Positions 18,820 through 26,577 of a stretch of DNA of 64,000 bases are shown here, piece by piece. The position numbers and the translations under genes are program-made. The stretch comes from Rhizobiaceae bacterium (GTDB lineage: Bacteria > Pseudomonadota > Alphaproteobacteria > Rhizobiales > Rhizobiaceae), in assembly GCA_017643025.1 (NCBI GenBank), contig JAEPOG010000006.1, positions 372,001-436,000 on the forward strand, read 5' to 3'. How positions within the stretch are numbered: the stretch's first letter is position 1; every line of letters starts with the position of its first letter. Below the pieces are notes generated by a model that worked only from the letters and a program-made list of their open reading frames with translations, had not been told where the DNA came from and ran no database searches.

Positions 18820-18833
18820 TATTTGTTGGACCA
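18820..18833 (-). promoter_or_regulatory. GntR operator copy 1, near the regulator start
   Basis: TATTTGTTGGACCA. Its reverse complement contains TGGTCCAACAA, which fits the FadR-subfamily pattern TNGTNNNACNA. It lies 25 bp upstream of the regulator start. It is downstream of a minus-strand TTGACA (18859-18864), so a bound protein would cover the start point. Assignment is inferred from the repeat and family consensus. Confidence 0.6.
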
Positions 18834-18943
18834 GACTGGTAATGCTGCATTCCTGAACTGTCAACGCCGGGAAATCAGAGAACTGTAATATTGCCCTTGG
18901 CCTCAAGGCTTGGAGGTTCGAGCATACACCAGCGGCGGTGCGG

Positions 18944-18981
18944 TTGACGTTGCGGCAACGGCAAGCATATTTGTTGGACCA
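18944..18981 (+). promoter_or_regulatory. Promoter of the FAH gene with GntR operator copy 2
   Basis: The second exact copy of TATTTGTTGGACCA is at 18968-18981. It overlaps the -10 of a candidate plus-strand promoter, TTGACG (18944-18949) and CATATT (18966-18971), 16 bp apart. Binding there should repress the divergent gene. The transcript would have a leader of roughly 160 bases before the preferred start at 19139. Confidence 0.55.
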
Positions 18982-19138
18982 AAACAGCGTGGGACAACGG
19001 CAGTACGATTTGGGGCTTCACCGCGCGATGTTACGAAGCCGGGTAAGCGTCGAAGGGTTGGAGCGCGTTGATGCGTTCGAGCCGGCGATCGGCTATGACC
19101 GCGATGCAAAAGCGGGGGTGGAGGCAAGGTTGACAATC

Positions 19139-20281
19139 TTTCAGCATGATCGCGACCGGGGCGGGATTTTCATTGGGCGTATCTGGTCGCCCGATGAGTC
19201 CGGGCCGTCGATCATTACCGTGCGCGACGACATGGTTGTCGACATAACCTCGCCAACCGCGCCGCTTGTTGCCGACATTTGCGACATGGACGATCCGGCA
19301 GGTTACGTTCGGAATGCGGATGGCCGTGAGGTCGGACGCATCGAGAATATCGCCGCCAACCGGCCGGGCGATATGTCGAAACCCCACTTCCTCGCGCCAT
19401 GCGACATGCAGGCAATCAAGGCGTGCGGCGTCACCTTCGCTTCATCGATGGTGGAACGCGTCATCGAGGAGAAGGCCGCCGGAGATCCGAAAAAGGCGCA
19501 GGACATCCGCACGCGGGTGGGATCCGCAATCGGTGGCTCGCTGCGCAATGTCCGCGCCGGCTCCGAGGAAGCGGCAAAGGTGAAGGCCGCATTGATCGCC
19601 GAGGGGCTTTGGAGCCCTTATCTGGAGGTCGGCATCGGACCGGACGCCGAGGTTTTCTCCAAGGCGCAGGTGCTTTCATCGGTCGGGCCGGGGGCCGAAG
19701 TCGGCCTGCACCCGATATCGAAATGGAACAATCCCGAACCGGAAATCGTGCTTGCCGTTTCCTCAAAAGGGCGCATCGTAGGCGCCACGCTCGGCAACGA
19801 CGTGAATCTCAGGGATATTGAGGGACGCTCCGCGCTGCTGCTTTCAAAGGCGAAGGACAACAATGCGAGCTGCGCCATCGGCCCGATGATCCGGCTGTTC
19901 GATGATGGTTTCACACTCGACGATGTGCGCAACGCCGAGCTGGACCTGACCGTGACCGGAGAGGACGGCTTCGAGCTCAAGGGTCATTCCTCGATGAAGG
20001 AGATCAGCCGCGATCCGGAAGATCTGGTGCGACAGACACTTGGTCGCCACCACCAGTACCCTGACGGTATCATGCTCTTCCTCGGCACGCTGTTCGCGCC
20101 GACGCAGGACCGCGACGTGCCCGGCGAGGGCTTCACGCACAAGGTGGGTGATGTGGTGACGATATCCGCGCCGGGCCTGGGACGTCTGACGAATACGGTT
20201 CGCCTATCGACCGAATGCGCCGAGTGGACATTCGGCACACGCGAGCTGATGCGCAACCTGGCCGAACGCCGATTGCTCTAG
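19139..20281 (+). CDS. FAH-superfamily enzyme, probable 2-keto-3-deoxy sugar-acid dehydratase
   Basis: About 380 residues with a C-terminal fumarylacetoacetase fold. The metal-site style segment PEPEIVLAV and GNDVNLRDIEG resemble 2-keto-3-deoxy-arabinonate dehydratases (the archaeal KdaD type) more than true fumarylacetoacetases. GRTH-like ISRDPEDLVRQTLGRHHQYP follows. I prefer a TTG start at 19139: GGAGG is 5 bases upstream, the protein then begins MTIFQHDRDRGGIFIGRIW, which looks like the natural N-terminus, and the frame upstream runs through the operator. It is divergent from, and probably co-regulated with, the aldose dehydrogenase operon. Its stop shares CTAG with the convergent neighbour's stop. 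Confidence 0.75.
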   Translation, partial: FQHDRDRGGIFIGRIWSPDESGPSIITVRDDMVVDITSPTAPLVADICDMDDPAGYVRNADGREVGRIENIAANRPGDMSKPHFLAPCDMQAIKACGVTFASSMVERVIEEKAAGDPKKAQDIRTRVGSAIGGSLRNVRAGSEEAAKVKAALIAEGLWSPYLEVGIGPDAEVFSKAQVLSSVGPGAEVGLHPISKWNNPEPEIVLAVSSKGRIVGATLGNDVNLRDIEGRSALLLSKAKDNNASCAIGPMIRLFDDGFTLDDVRNAELDLTVTGEDGFELKGHSSMKEISRDPEDLVRQTLGRHHQYPDGIMLFLGTLFAPTQDRDVPGEGFTHKVGDVVTISAPGLGRLTNTVRLSTECAEWTFGTRELMRNLAERRLL

Positions 20282-21417
20282 CGCGCCTGCCCGGCTGCCG
20301 GTGCGCCGAAAGTCTGGCGTGAGAACAGGCGGCCATGGAACCGGCGCAGGCCGAGCGCCGGCTTCTCGACATAGGTCCACGAAATCCAGGCCGCCATCAG
20401 CGACAGCGCAGTTGCGGCAAGCGCATTTTGCGCCACCGAAATGCCGGGTACGGCCACGACCAGCCATTGCTGGATGAAGAAGCCGGTGATGTAGACGCCG
20501 TAGGAGAGATCGGTCCTGGCGGTCCAGCGTTGCAGCCAGCCCATGGGGATCGTGCCCAGCCACAGGCTCCAATAGGCCGTGGCGAGGATCATGACAGGGT
20601 ATCGAACGGGCAGGCCGGCCCATAGGACTGCGAGGACGGCGATACCGAAAGCGGCTGCGATTGTGCCGCGCATGGGAACATGGTCGCGGGCGATCCAGCA
20701 GGCGACACCCAGATAGAAGGTGAATACGAAGCGCGCGAACTGCGCAACGAAACCGAACGCTTCGGGTTCGCCCGAGACGCTGATTACGAGGCCGGAACAG
20801 ACGAGCACGGGAGCGACGGCGACAAGTCGCATTAGGCCGCGCATCCTGATGACCGCCATCGCCGACATGAAGGCGAGCAGGGTGAAATAGCAGATGACCT
20901 CGTAACGGATGGTCCAGATGGGGATGTTAGCCGAGCGCGGCATGGGATTGTCCATGAACACGCCATCGAGACCGACGCCGACGGAGAACATCAGCGTGGC
21001 GCGCACCATGAAACGGCCAACATTGTCCAGCGTCCAGAAGTCAGCCGGCGCAAGCGTTGTCAGCCAAAGCCCGCCGATCAGGACGATGGCGATGTTGACG
21101 CAGATGAGCGCCGGCATGATGCGCAGGGCGCGCGCGACGACGAAGTCGATCCAGCCTGACGAGCGCTCCCAACTCGCCGCGACCATAAAGCCTGACAAGG
21201 CAAAGAAGACGTGCACGGCGTGCGCGCCGAGCGACCAGCCTGTCGATGCAAATAGCGGCTCCGGCGCGTCCCACCCGCCCACGACGCCGAAGGCGTGCGT
21301 GAAGACAACCGCGATCGCCGCTGCCAGCCTGATGACGCCATAGCTGTTGGCGTCCTTAGCCGCGAACTGGTCGAGCGTTGCACGGCGCTTCGGTGCCTCT
21401 GCCGCAAATGACCGCAT
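20278..21417 (-). CDS. Acyltransferase 3 family membrane protein
   Basis: About 379 residues with roughly ten hydrophobic helices and the OafA/NodX-type motifs: VFTHAFGVVGGW (conserved His in the first helix), HAVHVFFALSGFMVAASW and IRYEVICYFTLLAFMS. Members O-acylate surface glycans or other envelope sugars. The start at 21417 (MRSFAAEAP) has GGAGG 5 bases upstream. An ATG four codons earlier is possible. It stands alone, convergent with the FAH gene and divergent from ccdA, so the acceptor cannot be inferred from context. Confidence 0.85.
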   Translation of the reverse strand: MRSFAAEAPKRRATLDQFAAKDANSYGVIRLAAAIAVVFTHAFGVVGGWDAPEPLFASTGWSLGAHAVHVFFALSGFMVAASWERSSGWIDFVVARALRIMPALICVNIAIVLIGGLWLTTLAPADFWTLDNVGRFMVRATLMFSVGVGLDGVFMDNPMPRSANIPIWTIRYEVICYFTLLAFMSAMAVIRMRGLMRLVAVAPVLVCSGLVISVSGEPEAFGFVAQFARFVFTFYLGVACWIARDHVPMRGTIAAAFGIAVLAVLWAGLPVRYPVMILATAYWSLWLGTIPMGWLQRWTARTDLSYGVYITGFFIQQWLVVAVPGISVAQNALAATALSLMAAWISWTYVEKPALGLRRFHGRLFSRQTFGAPAAGQAR

Positions 21418-21596
21418 CCATGCCTCCATTTCCGGCGCAGACTACCATTCGACTGTGCCTCGCGCGTCCGCTTACTGTGCGTTTGGTTAGCGCGATTGGT
21501 TACCGGCCATGTGCGCTTTCGCCACGCGATGGTGATTGGTCTGGTGGGCTGTTGCCCGCTATATGCGCGCCAAGATTACAAGACCGGACCTGATGC

Positions 21597-22340
21597 ATGG
21601 CTGCCGACATCGGCTACATCACCGCGCTCGGCGCGGGCGCGATTTCCTTTCTGTCTCCCTGCGTGCTCCCTTTGGTGCCGCCTTATCTCTGCTACATGGC
21701 GGGCGTTTCGGTGGACGATTTCCGCGCCGAGGGCGGCGAACGGGCAGCGACGGCACGGCTGCCGCTGCTGAGGGCGGCACTCGCCTTCGTGCTCGGCTTT
21801 TCCACTGTATTCGTCGCGCTCGGGGCAGGGGCATCCAGCATCGGTGCGCTGCTGCGCGTCTGGCAGCAGGAACTGGCAGTGGCGGCGGGCATCGTCATCA
21901 TACTGATGGGGCTCAACTTTCTGGGCGTCATCCGGATTCCGCTGCTTTCCCGCGAGGCGCGTTTCCAGGGCGGCGGCAAACCCGCCAGCCTCGTGGCGGC
22001 CTATGTCATGGGCCTCGCATTCGCATTTGGCTGGACGCCCTGCATCGGCCCGGTGCTGGGGCCAATCCTGACGCTCGCCGGCGGCAGGAGCACGGTGGGC
22101 GAGGGGGCATTGCTGCTCGCCACGTATTCGGCGGGACTCGGCATCCCCTTCCTGATCGCCGCGCTCTTTTCCGGCGCCTTCATGCGCTTTCTGACCCGGT
22201 TTCGCGTCCATCTTGGGCGGGTTGAGAAAGCAATGGGTGCATTGCTGGTGCTCGCAGGCGTGTTCTTCATCACCGGCGGGGTACAGACGGCCGCCTACTG
22301 GCTTCTTGAAGCATTTCCTGTGCTGGGAACGCTCGGCTAG
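21597..22340 (+). CDS. ccdA: Cytochrome c biogenesis protein CcdA
   Basis: A 247-residue inner-membrane thiol reductant carrier with about six helices. The two conserved cysteines sit in SFLSPCVLPLVPPYL and GWTPCIGPVLGP, as in CcdA/DsbD transmembrane domains. It passes electrons from cytoplasmic thioredoxin to periplasmic thiol proteins for haem c attachment. The ribosome site is poor. No other cytochrome c maturation gene is adjacent. glmU starts 105 bp downstream. Confidence 0.92.
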   Translation: MAADIGYITALGAGAISFLSPCVLPLVPPYLCYMAGVSVDDFRAEGGERAATARLPLLRAALAFVLGFSTVFVALGAGASSIGALLRVWQQELAVAAGIVIILMGLNFLGVIRIPLLSREARFQGGGKPASLVAAYVMGLAFAFGWTPCIGPVLGPILTLAGGRSTVGEGALLLATYSAGLGIPFLIAALFSGAFMRFLTRFRVHLGRVEKAMGALLVLAGVFFITGGVQTAAYWLLEAFPVLGTLG

Positions 22341-22445
22341 CCGACGAACGATGTTTACCCTTGCGTGGTCAGCGCCATTGGTGCGCATGCTGGCCGGTGC
22401 TACATGTGCCGCGCCGACACGCGCATCCGAATCGGAGCATCCCGA

Positions 22446-23798
22446 ATGACAGACCGTTCCTGCCTTTGCGTCATCCTCGCGGCCGGCGAAGGCACGCGCA
22501 TGAGGAGCGAGCGTCCGAAGATGCTGCACGCCATCGGCGGACTGCCGATGGCGGGTCACGTCGTGCTCGCCGCACAACAGGCCGGCTGCGACATCGCCAT
22601 GGTGACCGGGCACGGCGGCGACGAGGTGGACGCCGCGATGCGGCCACTGGCGCCGAAGGCGGAGTTCTTTCGCCAGCATGACCGGCTGGGCACGGCCCAC
22701 GCAGTGCTGATGGCGCGCGAGGCGATCGCCCGCGGCTACGACGATCTGCTGGTGGTGTTCGGCGATGCGACGCTGATCGAACCCAGCGTGCTGCGCTCGG
22801 CCCGTGGTGGACTGGCGGCCGGAGCGGATGTCGTTATCGTCGGCTTCCGGACGCCAGAGCCGACTGGATACGGGCGGCTGATCGAGAAGGACGGCCGCAT
22901 CGTCGCAATCCGCGAAGAACGTGACTGCACGGATGAAGAACGCCTGATAACCTATTGTAATGGCGGCCTTACAGCCATTTCAGGGGCGCGCGCGCTGGAG
23001 TTGCTGGACAGGATCGGCAATGACAACGCCAAGCGCGAGTTCTACCTCACCGACATCGTCGAGATCGCCCATGCGGAGGGTCTGGTCGTCGTCGCTACCG
23101 AAGCGCCTTTCGAGAGTGTGCTCGGCGTCAACAACCGTGCCGAACTGGCGGCGGCCGAGCGCATCTGGCAGCAGCGGCGTCGCCGGGCGATGATGCTTTC
23201 GGGCGTCACGCTGGTCGATCCCGAGACCGTGCACTTCTCGCACGACACCGAGATCGGACCCGACACGCATGTCGAACCCAATGTGGTGTTCGGCCCCGGC
23301 GTCAGGATCGCCGGCGGTGTGACGATCCGCGCCTTTTCGCATCTGGCGGGGACGTCGATAGCCGAAGGAGCGGAAATCGGGCCTTTCGCACGCCTGCGGC
23401 CAGGCGCGAAACTGGGAGAATCCGTCAAGGTCGGCAATTTCTGCGAGGTGAAGAACGCCGACGTCGCATCAGGCGCCAAGATCAACCATCTCACCTATGT
23501 CGGCGACGCGGTGATCGGCTCCCGGGCGAACCTCGGTGCGGGCACCATTACCTGCAACTATGACGGCTTCGGCAAGCATCTGACGCAGATCGGCGCTGGC
23601 GCCTTCGTGGGGTCCAATTCGTCGCTGGTCGCACCGGTGAAGATCGGCGCCGGCGCATATGTCGCCTCGGGCAGCACGATCACCGACAACGTGCCCGACG
23701 ACGCGCTCGCCTTTGGGCGGGCACGGCAGGAAACGAAGGAGGGGCGGGCAAAGGTGCTGCGCGACCGGCTCTCCGGCGCGAAGGCCAAGGCCGGGTAA
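22446..23798 (+). CDS. glmU: Bifunctional GlmU (N-acetyltransferase / uridylyltransferase)
   Basis: A 450-residue enzyme that acetylates glucosamine 1-phosphate and then forms UDP-GlcNAc for peptidoglycan and lipopolysaccharide. The N-terminal nucleotidyltransferase motif [20 protein letters not shown] is followed by a C-terminal left-handed beta-helix with hexapeptide repeats (for example [20 protein letters not shown]) and the acetyl-CoA-site [14 protein letters not shown] 22446 has GGAG 8 bases upstream. A longer frame to 22365 lacks a site. glmS follows, so consecutive steps are encoded together. Confidence 0.96.
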   Translation: MTDRSCLCVILAAGEGTRMRSERPKMLHAIGGLPMAGHVVLAAQQAGCDIAMVTGHGGDEVDAAMRPLAPKAEFFRQHDRLGTAHAVLMAREAIARGYDDLLVVFGDATLIEPSVLRSARGGLAAGADVVIVGFRTPEPTGYGRLIEKDGRIVAIREERDCTDEERLITYCNGGLTAISGARALELLDRIGNDNAKREFYLTDIVEIAHAEGLVVVATEAPFESVLGVNNRAELAAAERIWQQRRRRAMMLSGVTLVDPETVHFSHDTEIGPDTHVEPNVVFGPGVRIAGGVTIRAFSHLAGTSIAEGAEIGPFARLRPGAKLGESVKVGNFCEVKNADVASGAKINHLTYVGDAVIGSRANLGAGTITCNYDGFGKHLTQIGAGAFVGSNSSLVAPVKIGAGAYVASGSTITDNVPDDALAFGRARQETKEGRAKVLRDRLSGAKAKAG

Positions 23799-23837
23799 CT
23801 AGGCCGCAACCAGTTTTTGCCAGAATGACTTTGAGAA

Positions 23838-23862
23838 TACGCAACGTAGCGTAACGTTTTTT
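23838..23862 (+). terminator. Weak hairpin with T-run after glmU
   Basis: A 5-bp stem (TACGC at 23838-23842 and GCGTA at 23849-23853) followed within three bases by TTTTTT (23857-23862). The short stem makes termination inefficient at best. It may reduce read-through into glmS rather than end the transcript. Confidence 0.35.
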
Positions 23863-23930
23863 GACTTCCGTCGTTTCACGGCGCCGCCTAGGTAGTGGCG
23901 CCAATCACGGCGGGTGGCGGAGAATCAGGC

Positions 23931-25754
23931 ATGTGCGGGATCGTCGGAATAGTCGGGCATTCGCCCGTAGCGCCCCTCATCGTGGATGCGCTCAAGCGGC
24001 TTGAATATCGCGGTTATGATTCCGCCGGCGTAGCGACGATCGAACATGGCGAGCTCGGCCGCCGCAGGGCTGAAGGCAAGCTGGTCAACCTCGAGCACAG
24101 GCTCGGCGACCAGCCGCTGGGCGGGCTGATCGGCATCGGCCACACGCGCTGGGCGACGCATGGCGTGCCTAACGAGACCAACGCGCATCCGCATTTCTCG
24201 CGCGACGTGGCCATCGTCCATAACGGCATCATCGAGAACTTCGCCGAATTGCGCGACGAACTTTCGGCCGACGGTTACGAATTCGCGTCCGAAACCGATA
24301 CGGAAGTGGTCGCCCACCTGATCGCGCGCGAGCTGGCAAAGGGCGCAACGCCCGTTAAGGCAGCGCACAAGGCGCTGGCGCGGCTCGAAGGCGCATTCGC
24401 GCTCGCCATCATGTTCCGCGGCGACGAGGATCTCCTGATCGGCGCGCGCAACGGCCCGCCGCTCGCGGTCGGTCACGGCGACGGCGAGATGTTTCTCGGT
24501 TCCGACGCAATAGCGCTGGCGCCCTTCACCGACTCCATCACCTATCTTGAAGACGGCGACTGGGTGGTGATCCGCCGCAAGGAAATGTCGATCTTCGACA
24601 TGGCCGGAAACCCGGTCGAGCGCCGCCGCCAGAAGTCGGTCGGTACCAGCTATCTGGTCGACAAGGGCAACCACCGTCACTTCATGCAGAAGGAGATATT
24701 CGAGCAGCCGGAGGTGATCTCCCACACGCTGTCGAACTATCTCGACTTCACCAAGGGGACGGCGCGGCAGATCGACCTGCCGTTCGATTTCGCCTCACTG
24801 GACAGGCTGACCATCTCGGCCTGCGGTACGGCGTATCTCGCCGGACTGATCTCCAAATACTGGTTCGAGCGGCTGGCGCGGCTGCCCGTCGACATCGATA
24901 TCGCGTCTGAATTCCGCTACCGCGAAGTGCCGATGAGCCCGCGCATGGCGGCGATGTTCATCTCGCAATCGGGAGAAACCGCCGACACGCTGGCGTCGCT
25001 GCGCTACTGCCGTGGCGAGGGCGTGCCGATCGCCTCCATTGTCAACGTGCCGGAATCGACCATCGGCCGCGAATCCGACGCGGTTCTGCCCACACTTGCC
25101 GGACCGGAAATCGGCGTCGCCTCCACCAAGGCTTTTACCTGCCAGCTCTCGGCGCTCGCCAGCCTGGCGGTGCGCGCGGCGCATGCCCGCGGCCACGTTT
25201 CGGCCGAGCAGGGGAAAAAGCTGGTGCGCGAGCTTTCCGAAGCGCCGCGCTTCGCCAGCCAGGTCCTCAGGCTCGACGAGCAGATCGAGAAGGTGGCTCG
25301 TGACCTGTCGCAGGTTCATCACGTTCTCTATCTCGGCCGCGACACCAACTTCCCGCTCGCCATGGAAGGCGCGCTGAAGCTGAAGGAAATCTCCTATATC
25401 CACGCCGAAGGTTATGCGGCCGGCGAACTCAAGCACGGGCCGATCGCGCTGATCGACGAAAACATGCCGGTTATCGTGATTGCGCCGTACGACCGCATTT
25501 TCGAGAAGACGGTTTCTAACATGCAGGAGGTCGCCGCGCGCGGCGGCCGCATCATCCTGATCACCGATCAGCGCGGGGCGGAGCGGGCGACAGTGAAGAC
25601 GATGGATACCATCGTCCTGCCCGACATGCCGGAGATCATCACGCCGATCGTCTATGCGCTTCCGATACAGATGCTGGCCTACCACACGGCCGTGCACATG
25701 GGCACGGATGTCGACCAGCCGCGCAACCTGGCGAAATCGGTCACCGTGGAGTAG
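23931..25754 (+). CDS. glmS: Glutamine--fructose-6-phosphate aminotransferase (isomerizing)
   Basis: A 607-residue enzyme making glucosamine 6-phosphate, the entry to amino-sugar synthesis. The catalytic Cys follows the initiator Met (MCGIVGIVGHSP), defining the N-terminal glutaminase domain. Two SIS domains follow (SACGTAYLAGLIS with ISQSGETADTLASL, and LYLGRDTNFPLAMEGALKLK). The C-terminus PRNLAKSVTVE is the family's conserved end. Start 23931 is fixed by the Cys2 requirement. It lies 132 bp after glmU. No glmS ribozyme is expected or seen in this lineage. Confidence 0.97.
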   Translation: MCGIVGIVGHSPVAPLIVDALKRLEYRGYDSAGVATIEHGELGRRRAEGKLVNLEHRLGDQPLGGLIGIGHTRWATHGVPNETNAHPHFSRDVAIVHNGIIENFAELRDELSADGYEFASETDTEVVAHLIARELAKGATPVKAAHKALARLEGAFALAIMFRGDEDLLIGARNGPPLAVGHGDGEMFLGSDAIALAPFTDSITYLEDGDWVVIRRKEMSIFDMAGNPVERRRQKSVGTSYLVDKGNHRHFMQKEIFEQPEVISHTLSNYLDFTKGTARQIDLPFDFASLDRLTISACGTAYLAGLISKYWFERLARLPVDIDIASEFRYREVPMSPRMAAMFISQSGETADTLASLRYCRGEGVPIASIVNVPESTIGRESDAVLPTLAGPEIGVASTKAFTCQLSALASLAVRAAHARGHVSAEQGKKLVRELSEAPRFASQVLRLDEQIEKVARDLSQVHHVLYLGRDTNFPLAMEGALKLKEISYIHAEGYAAGELKHGPIALIDENMPVIVIAPYDRIFEKTVSNMQEVAARGGRIILITDQRGAERATVKTMDTIVLPDMPEIITPIVYALPIQMLAYHTAVHMGTDVDQPRNLAKSVTVE

Positions 25755-25875
25755 CGCCGGCCGCGAAGCGGTCCCAATCGCCGCTTAAACCAAATCACTA
25801 TTCAAATCGGCGGGACACTCAACTAAGCTGGCTCGCCGCTGGAAATGTCGTCCGTCCGCAAGGCCTGTCCCGTTG

Positions 25876-26574
25876 ATGACCCGCATTCGCAACTACTTCC
25901 TCACGGGATTCATCGTGACGGCGCCGCTGGCGATCACTGCCTATCTGGCCTGGTCTTTTATCGGCTGGGTGGATTCCTGGGTGAAGCCCTACATTCCTGC
26001 GCGCTACAATCCGGACAGCTATCTGCCCTTCGCAGTGCCGGGGTTCGGTCTGATCGTCGCAATCATCCTGATCACGCTGGTTGGCTTCCTCACCGCCAAC
26101 TTCATCGGCCGCACGATCGTCCATTTCGGCGAGTCGCTGCTCGACCGCATGCCGCTGGTGCGCAGCATCTATCGCGGGCTGAAGCAGATTTTCGAGACGA
26201 TCCTCTCCAACCAGGCCGACATGTTCCAGAAGGTGGCGCTGATCGAATATCCGCGCCGCGGCGCCTGGTCGATCGTGTTCGTGTCGAGCGAAAAGACCAA
26301 CCAGGTCACCAAGAAGCTCGACCCGAAGCAGAAGGATTCGATTGCCGTCTTCCTGCCTTCCACGCCGAACCCGACCACCGGCTTCCTTATGTATGTGCCG
26401 CGTGAGGACGTGATCGAGCTGTCGCTTTCGGTCGAGGAGGCTGCCAAGCTGGTGATCTCCGCTGGCCTGGTCACCCCGGAGGAAAACCAGGCGCGGCTCG
26501 ACAAGCTGACCACGTCGGCACGGCGCAAGAAGCCCGTCGCCGACGAGACAATCACGCCCAAGGACGCGGCCTGA
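25876..26574 (+). CDS. DUF502 family membrane protein
   Basis: A 232-residue protein with two N-terminal hydrophobic segments (NYFLTGFIVTAPLAITAYLA and GLIVAIILITLVGFLTANFI) and a soluble C-terminal part containing the DUF502 motifs MPLVRSIYRGLKQIFETIL and FLPSTPNPTTGFLMYVP. The biochemical role of the family is not known. The start is taken at ATG 25876, directly preceded by a TTG codon. It lies after glmS and is convergent with recG, the two stops being only 3 bp apart. Confidence 0.85.
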   Translation: MTRIRNYFLTGFIVTAPLAITAYLAWSFIGWVDSWVKPYIPARYNPDSYLPFAVPGFGLIVAIILITLVGFLTANFIGRTIVHFGESLLDRMPLVRSIYRGLKQIFETILSNQADMFQKVALIEYPRRGAWSIVFVSSEKTNQVTKKLDPKQKDSIAVFLPSTPNPTTGFLMYVPREDVIELSLSVEEAAKLVISAGLVTPEENQARLDKLTTSARRKKPVADETITPKDAA

Positions 26575-26577
26575 TGC

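Noticed and set aside
17152..18888. A 578-codon open frame opposite the binding-protein and GntR genes
   Set aside because: It has no domain, crosses two convincing genes and includes the operator region.
23799..23930. Possible glmS ribozyme or riboswitch before glmS
   Set aside because: The 132-bp gap is too short, lies before rather than inside a typical leader, and the ribozyme is a Gram-positive feature. Only a weak hairpin with a T-run is visible.
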